From positions 112,248,741 to 112,312,740 of the forward strand of contig OX104127.1 in the NCBI GenBank assembly GCA_944470555.2: DNA of 64,000 nucleotides, in the 5' to 3' direction. The translations under genes were made by a program, and so were the position numbers. The number at the start of each line of letters is the position of its first letter. Within the stretch, counting starts at the first letter, position 1. Positions 43,001-46,699 of this stretch are shown here, piece by piece. The notes beneath the pieces are model-generated. The model searched no databases. It was given only the letters and a program-made list of their open reading frames with translations, and had not been told where the DNA came from. The stretch is from Heterobilharzia americana. Lineage: Eukaryota > Platyhelminthes > Trematoda > Strigeidida > Schistosomatidae.

Positions 43001-44987
43001 TCTACCACTATTGACTGCTGTTTTCTTTATTTTTCATCTGGTTGCTCCCTCATTTGGTGTGCTAATATGAGGTATGGTAACTTGGAAAGCTGTGCAGTTT
43101 CTTCAGGACTCATGGTGATACCTTTTTGTTTTAGTCCCCACGAATTTCACACCAAACAAATGATATTTAGCCCACTTACTGATAAAACCTTGAAACAAAT
43201 TATGCCTCATTTATAAAACCTTTAACGCGTGTAACACCTTTCAAAATGATCTTGGATTTTGGATTTCAGAGGCTTTATTTGATTACTAATTTATAAATGC
43301 AGACTTATCCCACTTATTCCACTGCTGTCGGCAGTCTGGTTGATGGCCAGCACCGGATATTTGATATGAAACGGACCTAAAGTCCCCATAAGGTGATCGG
43401 GCAAAGCACATAAATTCATTGATACTTAACAAGTGATTTATGAAGATATACAATTTACGTGGTTACATATCAAATGCTAGAAGATACTATTCGAAGACTG
43501 CAGCTGAAGCAACTCGAAACATATAGTCAGGGCAGGAATACATTCATAACCTAGAGTAATTAAAATCATATCAATTTTAGTTTATTTTCCCACTTAATCA
43601 TGTACTTTCTGTTACGCAGGTAAAAGTACTTTGATTCTGGCTAATTTACCTTAACTAAGGTAAGGATCTGCGGTAATTTAAACAGATACACTTCATGCAA
43701 GTATTAACAGCCTTTTTTCTGTCTCTCTGTATGGATACAAATGAAAGAGTAGTTTGATAATTATTATGTGAAGCGTACGACAACCATTGGAACTGATTTA
43801 TTTCCCTTCATCATCTGAACTGGGCCTCTGTACTTCAATGGGATAGTGAGAATGATAAGGAATAAGTGAAATCAACTACTGTAATGTCTGCTTAGTTACC
43901 CTAGTAACAACCTTATAATAAGTTGAATAACGTCTTAAGTCCCGTATGGTTGGCGTGTGCTTACCATTATTACCAGTATAACTTCTTAGTAAAGTTTTAG
44001 ATAAAAACAAAAGCTTACGTTTCACTATATTCTCCAGAGTCATCTTCCAAAATAGACGGCCCGATCAACCCTCTTAGTTCATCAATAACTCCTTGATTTC
44101 CTTCCAGCGCACAGACTAGTATTCTACTTGGACCAGATGTCATAAATTCAACCAAATCCTGAAAATATGGTTGATCTTTGGAGTTTTCGTAGAATATTTC
44201 AGCCTCTTCTGTGGTAAACAAGTGTTCTTGTTGTTCAAGTACTTCAACACCTTTTTCTTTAAGCTAAAACTTTATTCAAAATGGAAGATAAGAGGCGTAC
44301 TTCCTCAATTATCTGTTCTGCTAATCCAGCGGCTACAATATCAGGTTTCAGGACAGCTAGAGTAACTTCTTGCTTCACCTCTGCGTTCATACATAATGTT
44401 GAGAATGAGGCTTTTGTATCATACCTTCTTCTCCTTCCCTCTTCGTCCTAAGCTCAGTTTCTTCTAGTTCCTTAGCAAGCACCATGGGATCACGTATCTG
44501 AAATTCCAATATTAGGAGTTTTCTGTGTCGCGTACTTCGACTCTTCTGGCTTCACCATTTAGTACATCATGCTCCTGCTTCAGTTTATCGAATATACATT
44601 TTTCTAGAAGTGGAGGATTCACTCCTTTAACCGCAGCTACAAGACAGCCACCCTGATGTGTCATAAATATTGTAGTGTCATACCCCGTAAATCAGGAAGT
44701 ATGGTTCACACTTCCCTCTATAGAGGTGCAAAGCTTCAATGTTGTCTGCTTTAGCTGTGGCGAAGTGCAACAGATCGTCATTAATCTCTGTTTTGAGTCG
44801 TTTGAACAACCCCAAAACGGCTGAACAAGGACCACACCAATCTTGGTAGACATCGACAACTGAGATGATGCAATATTTAAAGTATTTAACAAATACCTGT
44901 AAGGCCATCTTTCTCAAGGAATGCATTCCAACTGTCTTGATCATTGATTTCATCTTGCAATGCAATTTCAACCCTTCTTTTGGCCAT
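1719..44987 (-). CDS. NME8: NME8/TXNDC3-like thioredoxin + triple NDP-kinase protein (whole gene, 18 exons placed)
   Basis: Spliced reading on the minus strand gives about 680 codons. Residues 1-128 carry a thioredoxin fold with active site WCGPC at 38-42. Three nucleoside diphosphate kinase (NDK) domains follow: NDK1 (KPD near 164, active-site-type His 276), NDK2 (LRP near 331, His 450 in HGSANES) and NDK3 (KPD near 476, His 583 in NAVHGAS). An acidic tail (609-680) is encoded by micro-exons. This order is that of NME8/TXNDC3 and sea-urchin outer-arm dynein intermediate chain IC1, so a role on cilia or sperm flagella is expected from the family. Start chosen: the ATG at 44985-44987, first of the open frame, followed by a Lys/Arg-rich start. 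Exons agree in phase throughout. Human NME8 is 588 aa; this product is longer because of the tail. The 3' end is unresolved. Confidence 0.88.
2042..2395 (-). pseudogene. Merlin-type DNA transposase relic (IS1016/ISXO2-like DDE)
   Basis: The minus strand reads HQAIVHKRHFIDQTTGVHTN and then NFENKWSRLRRF with GSREEMM, the vHKxxFVDPxTGVHTNxVExxWxxxK signature of Merlin/ISXO2-like transposases; Merlin elements are known in schistosomes. Upstream in another frame, near 2350-2395, PILPVIGKCVVSSTTVYTDA matches the preceding DDE strand, so there is a frameshift around 2310-2345. No terminal inverted repeats were found by eye. The transposase is incomplete and inactive. Confidence 0.7.
2787..3512 (+). 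mobile_element. 5'-truncated RTE-clade LINE, 3' end (copy B)
   Basis: The plus strand holds RITINGRNLKEVASFTYLGS, VGTDEDVKAARIGKTARQAF and the final WRRSYEEEMRACGLLWSQ block of the RTE ORF, with stops and frameshifts between them. It ends CCCAAGGGACAAATAAATGAATAATAATAA, a short tandem tail typical of RTE elements. Its last 300 bp resemble copy C more than copy D. Confidence 0.8.
3520..4085. other. Intronic AT-rich DNA
   Basis: Intron 17 of the NME8-like gene outside the repeats. No element or RNA recognised. Confidence 0.4.
4086..4103 (-). CDS. NME8: NME8-like micro-exon 17 (18 bp)
   Basis: Reads ENEEEK in phase 1. Acceptor CACCAATACAG, donor AAGC|GTAAGA. At 18 bp it is within the size range of schistosome micro-exons. 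Confidence 0.6.
4241..4279 (-). CDS. NME8: NME8-like micro-exon 16 (39 bp)
   Basis: Reads EAEWAKLRDNELK in phase 1, a likely helix. Acceptor TTTTCAATGTATAG, donor AAAAG|GTGAGA. The intron to exon 15 is 253 bp and the one to exon 17 is 137 bp, so exons 15-17 form a cluster. Confidence 0.65.
4533..4568 (-). CDS. NME8: NME8-like micro-exon 15 (36 bp)
   Basis: Reads EPILKYDQRVVL in phase 1. Donor TTAG|GTAAGC is strong; acceptor TTATGTGCAAAAG is average. Less acidic than the other tail exons, so somewhat less certain. Confidence 0.5.
4690..4880 (-). repeat. tRNA-derived SINE-like element
   Basis: The minus strand contains a tRNA-like head: A-box TAGCTCAGTTGG and B-box GGTTCGAATTC (4773-4783), with a good anticodon-type stem (CAGCAAC/GTTGCTG). 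The acceptor ends do not pair, so it is not a working tRNA gene. The flank CATCTTGACTATCTGAGATAA is repeated in changed form at about 5390. Confidence 0.6.
5385..5500 (+). repeat. tRNA-derived SINE-like fragment
   Basis: A B-box GGTTCAAATCC (5440-5450) sits in a T-arm-like context. The leading CATCTTAACTATCTGAGG matches the edge of the 4.7-kb element. The rest is decayed. Confidence 0.5.
5500..6370. other. Intronic DNA without recognised feature
   Basis: Short chance ORFs only. Confidence 0.4.
6380..7400 (-). mobile_element. Decayed non-LTR reverse transcriptase fragment
   Basis: The minus strand shows RT blocks in order: a stretch around 6790-6860 with the sense of the QxxFRxGRSTxDQIF / HAY region, VLWQCMSPK (6725-6765), then FRAYVELSGEF..DGVHQGCPLSPFLF (RT block with GVRQGCPLSP) and CADDIAP, where ADD is the catalytic motif. 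Stops and frameshifts separate the blocks. Same broad family as the copies at 8.7, 27.6, 41.2 and 62.8 kb; clade not assigned. Confidence 0.75.
7590..8015 (-). repeat. Short tRNA-like element with decayed hammerhead motif (family 2)
   Basis: Read on the minus strand it matches the 39.6-40.1 kb element: a tRNA-like stretch with A-box-like TGGCTTGATTG, then CTGAGGA, a stem-loop, CAAAAC in place of CGAAA, and GTGTCCAGTGCTCCC. Loss of the G in GAAA should inactivate the ribozyme (motif about 7655-7705). Ends carry TCATCATGGA-type sequence at 7617-7626 and again near 8010. Confidence 0.6.
8020..8740. other. Intronic AT-rich DNA
   Basis: Contains a short GAA run at 8057-8072; otherwise nothing recognised. 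Confidence 0.4.
8740..9920 (+). mobile_element. Decayed non-LTR LINE (RT to 3' UTR)
   Basis: Plus strand: ELSSELMIASGVRHECPLSL (RT block, QGCPLS mutated to HECPLS), LEYIDDSILLDED (YxDD motif), then the typical post-RT block LYGYKTKPLRTEYKKWLPVF, WWNHHVSNVDVRRSELGK and EVVNLGQVRWLEHVL. Ends with WYRCIHSSMSSKA and a 3' UTR finishing near GTGTGGCAACTTGAC. Stops and shifts throughout. The 3' UTR is repeated, inverted, at 27.57-27.67 kb. Confidence 0.78.
9930..10862. other. Intronic DNA without recognised feature
   Basis: Several 60-100 aa ORFs overlap on both strands but none shows a motif or a codon pattern I trust. Confidence 0.4.
10863..10895 (-). CDS. NME8: NME8-like micro-exon 14 (33 bp, GC donor)
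   Basis: Reads GEIDEINDEEQ in phase 1. Acceptor CTTTTTCAG. The frame-keeping donor is AG|GCAAGT, the consensus of the rare GC-AG intron class; the nearby GTACAG would break the frame. Six of eleven residues are acidic. Confidence 0.65.
10900..12660. other. Intronic AT-rich DNA
   Basis: Part of intron 13. Unique-looking sequence with no clear element; possible decayed repeats near 11.1 and 11.7 kb. Confidence 0.35.
12664..16008 (-). mobile_element. Near full-length RTE-clade LINE (copy C, SR2/Perere-3 type)
   Basis: Minus strand, 5' end near 16008, about 3.3 kb. The endonuclease starts in KVNVGTWNVRTMFEPNKAAQ with IEVLGICESRW, then MGDMNAK; the SDHHL motif reads SHHCL, losing the catalytic-motif Asp. 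A linker (WKSLKSMWKETCTTVLGRKK) leads to RT blocks EKAAGPDGIPPEALK, an internal LAGWL-type tetranucleotide expansion, VDFEKA, GVKQGC followed by a stop, and FGDD in place of FADD. The tail ends CCCAAGGAACGAATAATAAT. Many frameshifts; inactive. It lies in intron 13 antisense to nothing else, in the same strand sense as the gene. The 5' end matches that of copy E. Confidence 0.88.
13965..13984 (-). repeat. (GGCT)n expansion inside RTE copy C
   Basis: About four to five CAGC/GGCT tetramers in the RT region. Copy D has the same run at 19200-19219, while copy E has GGTTGGCTGGCTT at the same place. The expansion disturbs the reading frame. Confidence 0.75.
16085..16300 (-). repeat. Sm-alpha-like tRNA-derived SINE with decayed hammerhead
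   Basis: Minus strand: tRNA-like head, then a hammerhead-like motif at 16110-16156 with stem I ATCCAG/CTGGAT, core CTGACAA (G8 changed to A) and AGAAA. The tail CCACTGCTAGCCACGAT is shared with the copies at 16.3, 24.2 and 25.9 kb. Schistosome Sm-alpha repeats are known to encode hammerheads; this copy should not cleave. Confidence 0.72.
16312..16510 (+). repeat. Sm-alpha-like tRNA-derived SINE with decayed hammerhead
   Basis: Plus strand: A-box TGGCTCAGTGG (16337-16347), B-box-like GAGTCCGAATCC (16388-16399), then the hammerhead region 16432-16479 with intact stem I but core CCGACGA (U4 changed to C). It lies head-to-head with the previous copy. Confidence 0.75.
16511..18791. other. Intron 13, AT-rich, one SINE fragment
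   Basis: Apart from the SINE tail at about 17320, nothing recognisable. Confidence 0.4.
17318..17398 (+). repeat. Sm-alpha-like SINE fragment (hammerhead part)
   Basis: ACATCCAACTGACTAG, then stem-loop TCTCAAATAGGA and CGAAATGCATACACTGTATTCC: the hammerhead part only, with G8 changed to U, so inactive. The tRNA-like head is missing. Confidence 0.6.
18792..18827 (-). CDS. NME8: NME8-like micro-exon 13 (36 bp)
   Basis: Reads ARKTDEEDVTRK in phase 1. Acceptor TATTTCTCTAG, donor AAAAG|GTTAGT. It lies between two near-identical, oppositely oriented RTE copies (12664-14262 and 18919-20515). Confidence 0.65.
18919..20515 (+). mobile_element. 5'-truncated RTE-clade LINE (copy D), inverted twin of copy C
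   Basis: Begins abruptly within the RT at AGCAGGACCAGATGGAATCC and runs to a CCCAAGGGACAAATAATAATAATAAC tail. From 18980 to about 20150 its translations in several frames, including stop positions, equal those of copy C at mirrored coordinates (sum 33181). After about 20160 the two differ, with a 6-bp net length change. It lies in intron 12, 91 bp upstream in coordinate of nothing but micro-exon 13. Confidence 0.88.
20516..21170. other. Intronic DNA with micro-exon 12
   Basis: No repeat recognised apart from the exon at 20935-20967. Confidence 0.4.
20935..20967 (-). CDS. NME8: NME8-like micro-exon 12 (33 bp)
   Basis: Reads HTLSEGMKTDK when joined in phase 1. Acceptor CGTTTTTCCTCAAG with a clear pyrimidine run; donor AAAG|GTTAGT. 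The 33-bp length keeps the frame. It is supported only by splice signals, phase and composition. Confidence 0.6.
21180..21362 (+). repeat. Palindromic short element with hammerhead core (family 2)
   Basis: Two inverted arms of about 60 bp (21190-21252 and 21298-21358; ATTTCAAGTTGTTATTCATC and its complement) enclose a hammerhead core: CTGAGGA at 21258-21264, stem II GTCC/GGAC, GAAA at 21280-21283, CAGCTG, GTC. All core bases are conserved, but the usual stem I strand (GCACTA) is replaced by arm sequence. Confidence 0.7.
21640..22990 (+). mobile_element. Penelope-like retroelement remnant (RT + GIY-YIG)
   Basis: Plus strand. At 21696, MVDYDATNLYSNVPINMVLE matches the Penelope RT block MVSFDVxSLFTNVP. 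After a decayed stretch, the open frame at 22475-22837 reads YRILSKAGIKVAFKPTNLLR and then CQILCNDCKVECMGHISRAG, the linker and GIY-YIG nuclease start of Penelope-like elements; Tyr of the YIG-type pair is lost (MGHISRAG for YIGQTGR). It then frays out near 22990. Schistosomes carry several such elements (Cercyon, Perere-10); no name assigned. Confidence 0.72.
22991..24214. other. Intron 11 DNA without recognised feature
   Basis: AT-rich, short chance ORFs only. Confidence 0.4.
24225..24365 (+). repeat. Sm-alpha-like SINE, 3' part
   Basis: Ends GTCCTGGATTCCACTGCTAGCCACAATCCACC as in the 16.4-kb copy. The hammerhead core is replaced by TTGATGGGTTCCAAATGGGACCAAA and is inactive. Confidence 0.6.
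24601..24722 (-). CDS. NME8: NME8-like exon 11 (NDK3 active-site His)
   Basis: Encodes IRAIYGRDILRNAVHGASNE and ends LFDNLGTSEKS. His 583 occupies the catalytic position of NDK3. Acceptor ACATTGCAG, donor GTAAGT. The exon leaves in phase 1, so the gene must continue past the last folded domain; this led to the micro-exon search. Confidence 0.9.
25009..25066. repeat. (TA)n microsatellite
   Basis: An uninterrupted TA run of 58 bp. It is followed directly by a decayed family-3 element end (25072-25125). Confidence 0.98.
25072..25125 (+). repeat. Fragment of family-3 hammerhead element
   Basis: GAGACCTAGGTCTAGAGCTTTTCG corresponds to the stem III/cleavage side (CCTAGG, GTC) of the element at 29.9 kb; the core is lost. 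Confidence 0.45.
25585..25770 (+). repeat. Sm-alpha-like SINE 3' part
   Basis: GAAACGCACATCTTGAATTCC followed by a degraded tail TAGCTACTATCCATCAATTAT, related to the adjacent copy at 25.8 kb. Confidence 0.5.
25785..25955 (+). repeat. Sm-alpha-like SINE with decayed hammerhead
   Basis: A tRNA-like head GTGATTCAGTGTTCTAGTGG and TTGGTTCGAGTAAAATC lead to the hammerhead region 25875-25922. The core reads ATGAAGA for CTGANGA, with an intact GAAAC and a GTC cleavage triplet. Confidence 0.65.
25960..27565. other. Intron 10 remainder east of the SINEs and intron DNA
   Basis: A family-2 edge fragment (TTATCATGAACTGATATGAA) is visible near 26830. No gene seen. Coordinates fall in intron 10. Confidence 0.35.
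27570..27962 (-). mobile_element. Non-LTR LINE 3' end (5'-truncated)
   Basis: The reverse complement matches the last 390 bp of the element at 8.7-9.9 kb: the QWLRTAGD-type C-terminus followed by the same 3' UTR (GTTAGTGAAAATATTC / TGACGATAACGG). Confidence 0.75.
27963..28738. other. Intronic DNA
   Basis: Nothing recognised. Confidence 0.4.
28739..28846 (-). CDS. NME8: NME8-like exon 10 (NDK3 middle)
   Basis: Encodes SGQTLFMILTRRNAIAGWRQ and then MMGPTDP. This is the MTSGP..LxL...NAV..WR.LMGPTDP stretch that identifies an NDK. Acceptor CCTTTCCAG, donor AA|GTAAGA. The 108-bp length keeps phase 2. Confidence 0.92.
28850..29635. other. Intronic AT-rich DNA
   Basis: Nothing recognised. Confidence 0.4.
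29640..29835 (-). repeat. tRNA-derived element with decayed hammerhead (family 3)
   Basis: Minus strand: tRNA-like head with A-box TAGCTCAGTGG and B-box-like GGTTTCAATC, then CTGGCGA (A6 changed to G), stem II GTGC/GCAC and GAGA for GAAA. It is oriented head-to-head with the next element. Confidence 0.72.
29855..30195 (+). repeat. tRNA-derived element with intact hammerhead core and inverted ends (family 3)
   Basis: The ends are inverted repeats (GTCACTGGAGTGCAACAAAT near 29865 against ATTGGTTGCACTCCCGTGAC near 30180). Inside are a tRNA-like head with GTGCTCAGTGG and GGTTCCAATC, then the ribozyme motif listed separately. About 340 bp. Confidence 0.72.
29992..30034 (+). ncRNA. Hammerhead ribozyme motif, family 3
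   Basis: Stem I CCTTG/CAGGG (one wobble), core CTGACGA (29997-30003), stem II GTGC/GCAC with an A-rich loop, GAAA (30018-30021), stem III from the palindrome CCTAGG, and cleavage site GTT with predicted cut after 30029. All canonical core bases are present. Stem III is very short, as in minimal hammerheads of retroelements. Activity is not shown. Confidence 0.65.
30200..31035. other. Intron 9 DNA
   Basis: AT-rich. An open stretch near 30790-30960 has no recognisable product. Confidence 0.35.
31040..31395 (-). repeat. Family-2-like tRNA-derived element, decayed
   Basis: Minus strand: CTGACTCAGTGGCTCAACAG (A-box region), GGTTCTGGGTTCGATTC (B-box region, near 31130). Edges at ACCTGGAACC-type sequence. 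No hammerhead core is left. Confidence 0.55.
31557..31951 (-). CDS. NME8: NME8-like exon 9 (NDK2 end, NDK3 start)
   Basis: Encodes DAVSKWKEMLGP, the NDK2 His motif LLHGSANES (His 450), the FFFPVE segment, then NDK3 from TVAAIKPDAY to FYNDLINHMT. Acceptor AAAATAG; donor AAG|GTTGGT confirmed by phase 2 joining to exon 10. It is the longest exon of the gene (395 bp). Confidence 0.92.
31960..32850. other. Intron 8 (902 bp), no repeat recognised
   Basis: Unique-looking AT-rich sequence between exons 8 and 9. Confidence 0.5.
32854..33196 (-). CDS. NME8: NME8-like exon 8 (end of NDK1, NDK2 start)
   Basis: Encodes ELAFFYPGYEPP (the usual NDK C-terminal FFP segment), a basic linker, and NDK2 from RTVAILRPQAY to SSGPCLALLLARE. 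The conserved Lys of KPD is replaced by Arg 332 (LRP). The acceptor CAACAACAG has a weak pyrimidine tract but gives the right phase; the donor is GAA|GTAAGC. Confidence 0.9.
33595..36995 (+). mobile_element. Near full-length RTE-clade LINE (copy E)
   Basis: Plus strand, about 3.4 kb, 5' end sharing GGTTAACTAGTTCACTA with copy C. Endonuclease RLGTCNVRTIYEPSKAAQ and IEVLGICKTRCNASG (W of RW lost), SDHHL replaced by SYHSL. RT region includes CGKAAGSDGIPPEALK, QVGWLQEEQI-type and FIDFEKP, then VNVKKTEVMKIPNQQQ and the C-terminal block MRWCEEEMEACGQLWSQ. Tail AAATAATAAAAATAATAATAA. More diverged from C and D than they are from each other; many stops. It lies in intron 7, opposite to the host gene. 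Confidence 0.87.
37000..39125. other. Intron 7 DNA without recognised feature
   Basis: No exon of the NME8-like gene is expected here because exons 7 and 8 join in phase. Only chance ORFs. Confidence 0.45.
39133..39207 (-). CDS. NME8: NME8-like exon 7 (NDK1 active-site His)
   Basis: A 75-bp exon encoding LRAKYASGKIRNAIHAADSK and the residues after it. His 276 sits at the position of the phospho-histidine (NAxHGSD motif). Acceptor TTATTTCAG, donor GTAAGT. Phase 2 in, 2 out, matching exons 6 and 8. Confidence 0.88.
39640..40068 (+). repeat. tRNA-like short element with intact hammerhead (family 2)
   Basis: About 430 bp. Inverted ends: ATTTCAAGTTGTTATTCATT with AGACTGACAT at the left, and AATGTCAGTCTACGGTG to ACTTGAAAT at the right. 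Inside: A-box-like TGGCTTAATGGTAACGTG (39909-39926), a poor B-box, and a hammerhead listed separately. Related copies at 7.6 and 21.2 kb. Confidence 0.72.
39949..40008 (+). ncRNA. Hammerhead ribozyme motif, family 2 (all core bases intact)
   Basis: Stem I GCACTA/TAGTGC (39957-39962 with 39997-40002), probably extended by GGG/CCC; core CTGAGGA (39963-39969); stem II GTCC/GGAC; GAAA (39982-39985); stem III from TAGCTG; cleavage triplet GTC with predicted cut after 39996. This is a type I, minimal stem III hammerhead. Activity is inferred only. Confidence 0.75.
40069..41225. other. Intron 6 DNA
   Basis: Nothing recognised. Confidence 0.4.
41230..43090 (+). mobile_element. Strongly decayed non-LTR LINE
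   Basis: Plus strand pieces: an ORF at 41700-41969 with LPIIPVIKKEEKPSCDNHRG (the RT entry motif VPVFKKGxRxxCxNHRGISL), GAMAASVTEGSVE (42120-42165), then the post-RT block around 42480-42720 (ETWPIKV-type, HISNAEVRSRVLG, SSDEVVNLYRLRRLR). The 3' UTR ends near GAGGTATGGTAACTTGG, like the 9.9-kb copy. It is heavily mutated. Confidence 0.68.
43091..44018. other. Intron 6, gene-proximal part
   Basis: No feature recognised. Confidence 0.4.
44019..44263 (-). CDS. NME8: NME8-like exon 6 (NDK1 body)
   Basis: Encodes residues 180-260, including FYENSKDQPYFQDLVEFMTS, the YxEHxxxPFFxxLVxFMTSGP-like stretch of NDKs, then the GxLRxxxG-like loop (residues DELRGLIGPS). The donor GAAAC|GTAAGC is strong and leads into a 4.8-kb intron. 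Phase leaves at 2. Confidence 0.92.
44301..44380 (-). CDS. NME8: NME8-like exon 5 (NDK1 first strand, LKPD)
   Basis: Encodes residues 153-179 with TLAVLKPDIVAAG, the typical first beta strand and Lys-Pro-Asp motif of an NDK domain. It enters in phase 1 and leaves in phase 0 at a GTACGC donor. The next intron (44264-44300) is 37 bp. Confidence 0.85.
44425..44497 (-). CDS. NME8: NME8-like exon 4 (charged linker)
   Basis: Encodes residues 129-152, a charged linker (IRDPMVLAKELEETELR...) between thioredoxin and NDK1, probably helical. The acceptor is GGAATTTCAG and the donor GAAG|GTATGA. The following intron (44381-44424) is 44 bp. Confidence 0.8.
44536..44652 (-). CDS. NME8: NME8-like exon 3 (thioredoxin C-terminal part)
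   Basis: Encodes residues 90-128, beginning GGCLVAAVKGVNPPLL. This is the glycine-containing last strand and helix expected at the end of a thioredoxin domain. It is bounded by 31-bp and 38-bp introns, phase 0 on both sides. Confidence 0.85.
44684..44859 (-). CDS. NME8: NME8-like exon 2 (thioredoxin core, WCGPC)
   Basis: Encodes residues 31-89, beginning VVDVYQDWCGPCSAV and ending PYFLIYG. The WCGPC redox site is intact. The acceptor is CATCTCAG and the donor GGG|GTATGAC. The next intron (44653-44683) is 31 bp, near the lower limit known for animals. Phase enters at 1 and leaves at 0. Confidence 0.9.
44897..44987 (-). CDS. NME8: NME8-like exon 1 (start codon, N-terminus)
   Basis: Encodes residues 1-30, beginning MAKRRVEIAL and ending EKDGLT, plus one base. 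The donor is CAG|GTATTT. The intron that follows (44860-44896) is only 37 bp. The ATG context is TTTTAAAATGG, and no longer in-frame extension is needed for the thioredoxin fold. Confidence 0.82.
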
Positions 44988-45123
44988 TTTAAAAGTTCTG
45001 ACTGATATAGAGTTCTAAGTTGTCATAACAGTTACCAATTTAAACAAACTTGCTTCAACTCCAAACTTCAGTTAGCGAAGTGGCAAATGATTTAATCAGG
45101 TCACATTTTGTTTAGCAAGTGAA
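44988..45123. promoter_or_regulatory. Possible divergent promoter between NME8-like gene and ORF at 45124
   Basis: A 136-bp AT-rich gap separates the two start codons, which face away from each other. No TATA box or transcription start could be fixed, so the call rests on layout only. Confidence 0.3.
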
Positions 45124-45336
45124 ATGTATTCAAGTAAACAGCTGAAACTTCCAGTTTTGGTCTCAAGAAAACTGAAAAGACGAAAATATTTATTATCATT
45201 AATAATTTCTCTTTTAATAATGATACTGCTCATGACATTCATAACTTCGAGAAGCCCCTACACTATGCCTAATAAGTACTTTGTGACTTTTAGTCGACAC
45301 TCGATCTTCCTTCGAAATCACGAAGAGAAACCGTAG
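45124..45336 (+). CDS. Hypothetical 70-aa ORF with one membrane segment (possible first exon)
   Basis: A short open frame, divergent from the NME8-like gene. It has a Lys/Arg-rich start (KLKRRK), then an uncharged stretch LLSLIISLLIMILLMTFI at about residues 24-41, then a mixed tail to a stop at 45334-45336. This is the plan of a type II membrane protein such as a Golgi glycosyltransferase first exon, but no family motif is present. The downstream gene could have been cut off by the gypsy element that starts 30 bp later, or may continue across it as an intron. A chance ORF is also possible. Confidence 0.35.
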   Translation: MYSSKQLKLPVLVSRKLKRRKYLLSLIISLLIMILLMTFITSRSPYTMPNKYFVTFSRHSIFLRNHEEKP

Positions 45337-45365
45337 AAGATGCTTAGGATAATAATCATTAAGTT

Positions 45366-45702
45366 TGTAGCGTCACACACTTCCCCAAAATCAATAGCCT
45401 AGGGTTTGACGAGATTCAACATTGATGCTGACCTTGATAGTTTAACTGGACTCGCTAAGCTGAAGGCACCCGGTCAAGCATCCTCGCCATTTGGGACGCT
45501 GCCGTGTTACGTTGCACTGCTCGTAGTCGACTCTCTAGCCGGCAAGCTGGAACTGATCGGTGTCTTGGCATGACCTCGCGAATATACTATTCCATCCGAC
45601 TACGCTATTGTGTTCGTTCTTGGTCCCGTATTCGAGGGTATATAACAAGTCCGAATAATCAGTTATTAGTCTTTGCGTCTGTCAAGTTCGCACCAGGACA
45701 AA
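45366..45702 (+). repeat. Probable 5' LTR of Ty3/gypsy element
   Basis: Begins TGTAGCGTCACACACTTCCC, contains TATATAAC at 45639-45646 and ends near CCAGGACA, just before the primer site. The length, about 337 bp, is close to that of Boudicca-type LTRs. The right edge is approximate. Confidence 0.6.
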
Positions 45703-45710
45703 TCCGAAAT

Positions 45711-45728
45711 TGGTGGGCCCGACGTGAT
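45711..45728 (+). promoter_or_regulatory. Primer-binding site like tRNA-Trp
   Basis: TGGTGGGCCCGACGTGAT differs at two of 18 positions from the TGGTGACCCCGACGTGAT primer site of CsRn1/Kabuki-clade elements, which pairs with the 3' end of tRNA-Trp. Confidence 0.75.
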
Positions 45729-45742
45729 AACATATCCCGACT

Positions 45743-46668
45743 AATGGCAGATATTGAATTGGTGAGCTTGTTACACTTTATACTTGCACATTGCTTTCAT
45801 TTTGACAATCATTATGTATCCACACACGACTCTTTCTCACGTCCTATCACACTTCGAAGCTTATCCGCATTAAGCCGACTACGAACACGATCCAACTCGT
45901 GCCAGACAATGAAGAAACATGGTTTCTGTATGCCGAGGCAGATTTTCGAGAACAGGGTGTCTCAGATCCTCATTCTCGATTTCTTGCCGTCATACGTTCA
46001 CTACCGCGGGAATTAAACAAACATGGTACGGCACGCATGTTTAACGCTGAAGTAAGTGATGCTTATGCACCTCTCAATGCTGCTCTCCTGAAGAGAAGTG
46101 ATCTCATAGATCTCCAGTGCCTAGACGAATTACCTCGTAACATCGAGCAAGGCAGCCACTCAGCTACTGAAGTCCTCGCACGCATGCGAGAAGTTATCGG
46201 TGCACGAACACTCAACAGTGGCCTTTTCCGAGAACTGTTTCTCCCAAAACTACCACAACCGCTGCAAACCGTGTTGGTGACACTGCAGTCAGTCCCACTC
46301 GATGACCTGGCAGCCTCAGCAGACAAAATACTGGAGATTTCTAGCAGACCCGTCTCCAACGTATATTCTGTCCGCGACAAACCAGAGAGCCAGGATTCAG
46401 AGGCGACCAAGCTGTGCAACTCTGTTAAACAGTTGCTCAATCTCGAAGCCCTAGTTCACGTAGCACTTTACAGAAACGTACCGTGGCACATCGCAGCAAC
46501 TCTCAGGGTTGCCCCAAAACTAAACCTAACAGGGTGGAAAACTCTGAATGGTGCTGGTTTCATGGCACCTATGGAGACGAAGCCAGAGAATGTCGGAAAC
46601 CATGCAGTTTTAACAAGGACACAAACTCGGAAAACGGTCATGCCGGCACGTGTTCACGGCAACCGTAG
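45743..46668 (+). pseudogene. Ty3/gypsy gag (CsRn1 clade), frameshifted
   Basis: The main open frame is 45899-46705 (entered through GTG, not a true start): WFLYAEADFREQGVSDPHSR and RELFLPKLPQPLQTVL are the capsid motifs seen in CsRn1/Kabuki elements. Near 46440-46480 the frame shifts; the next frame (46483-46668) holds CWFHGTYGDEARECRKPC, the unusual CHCC gag knuckle of that clade. An earlier stop or shift is needed to reach the primer-site-proximal start, so the gene is broken at both ends. Confidence 0.78.
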
Positions 46669-46699
46669 CCGGCGGAAACAGCCGTTAGCTTTACGTAAG

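Noticed and set aside
45504..46016. 170-aa ORF before gag
   Set aside because: Runs through the LTR and primer site in a different frame from gag; not a gene.
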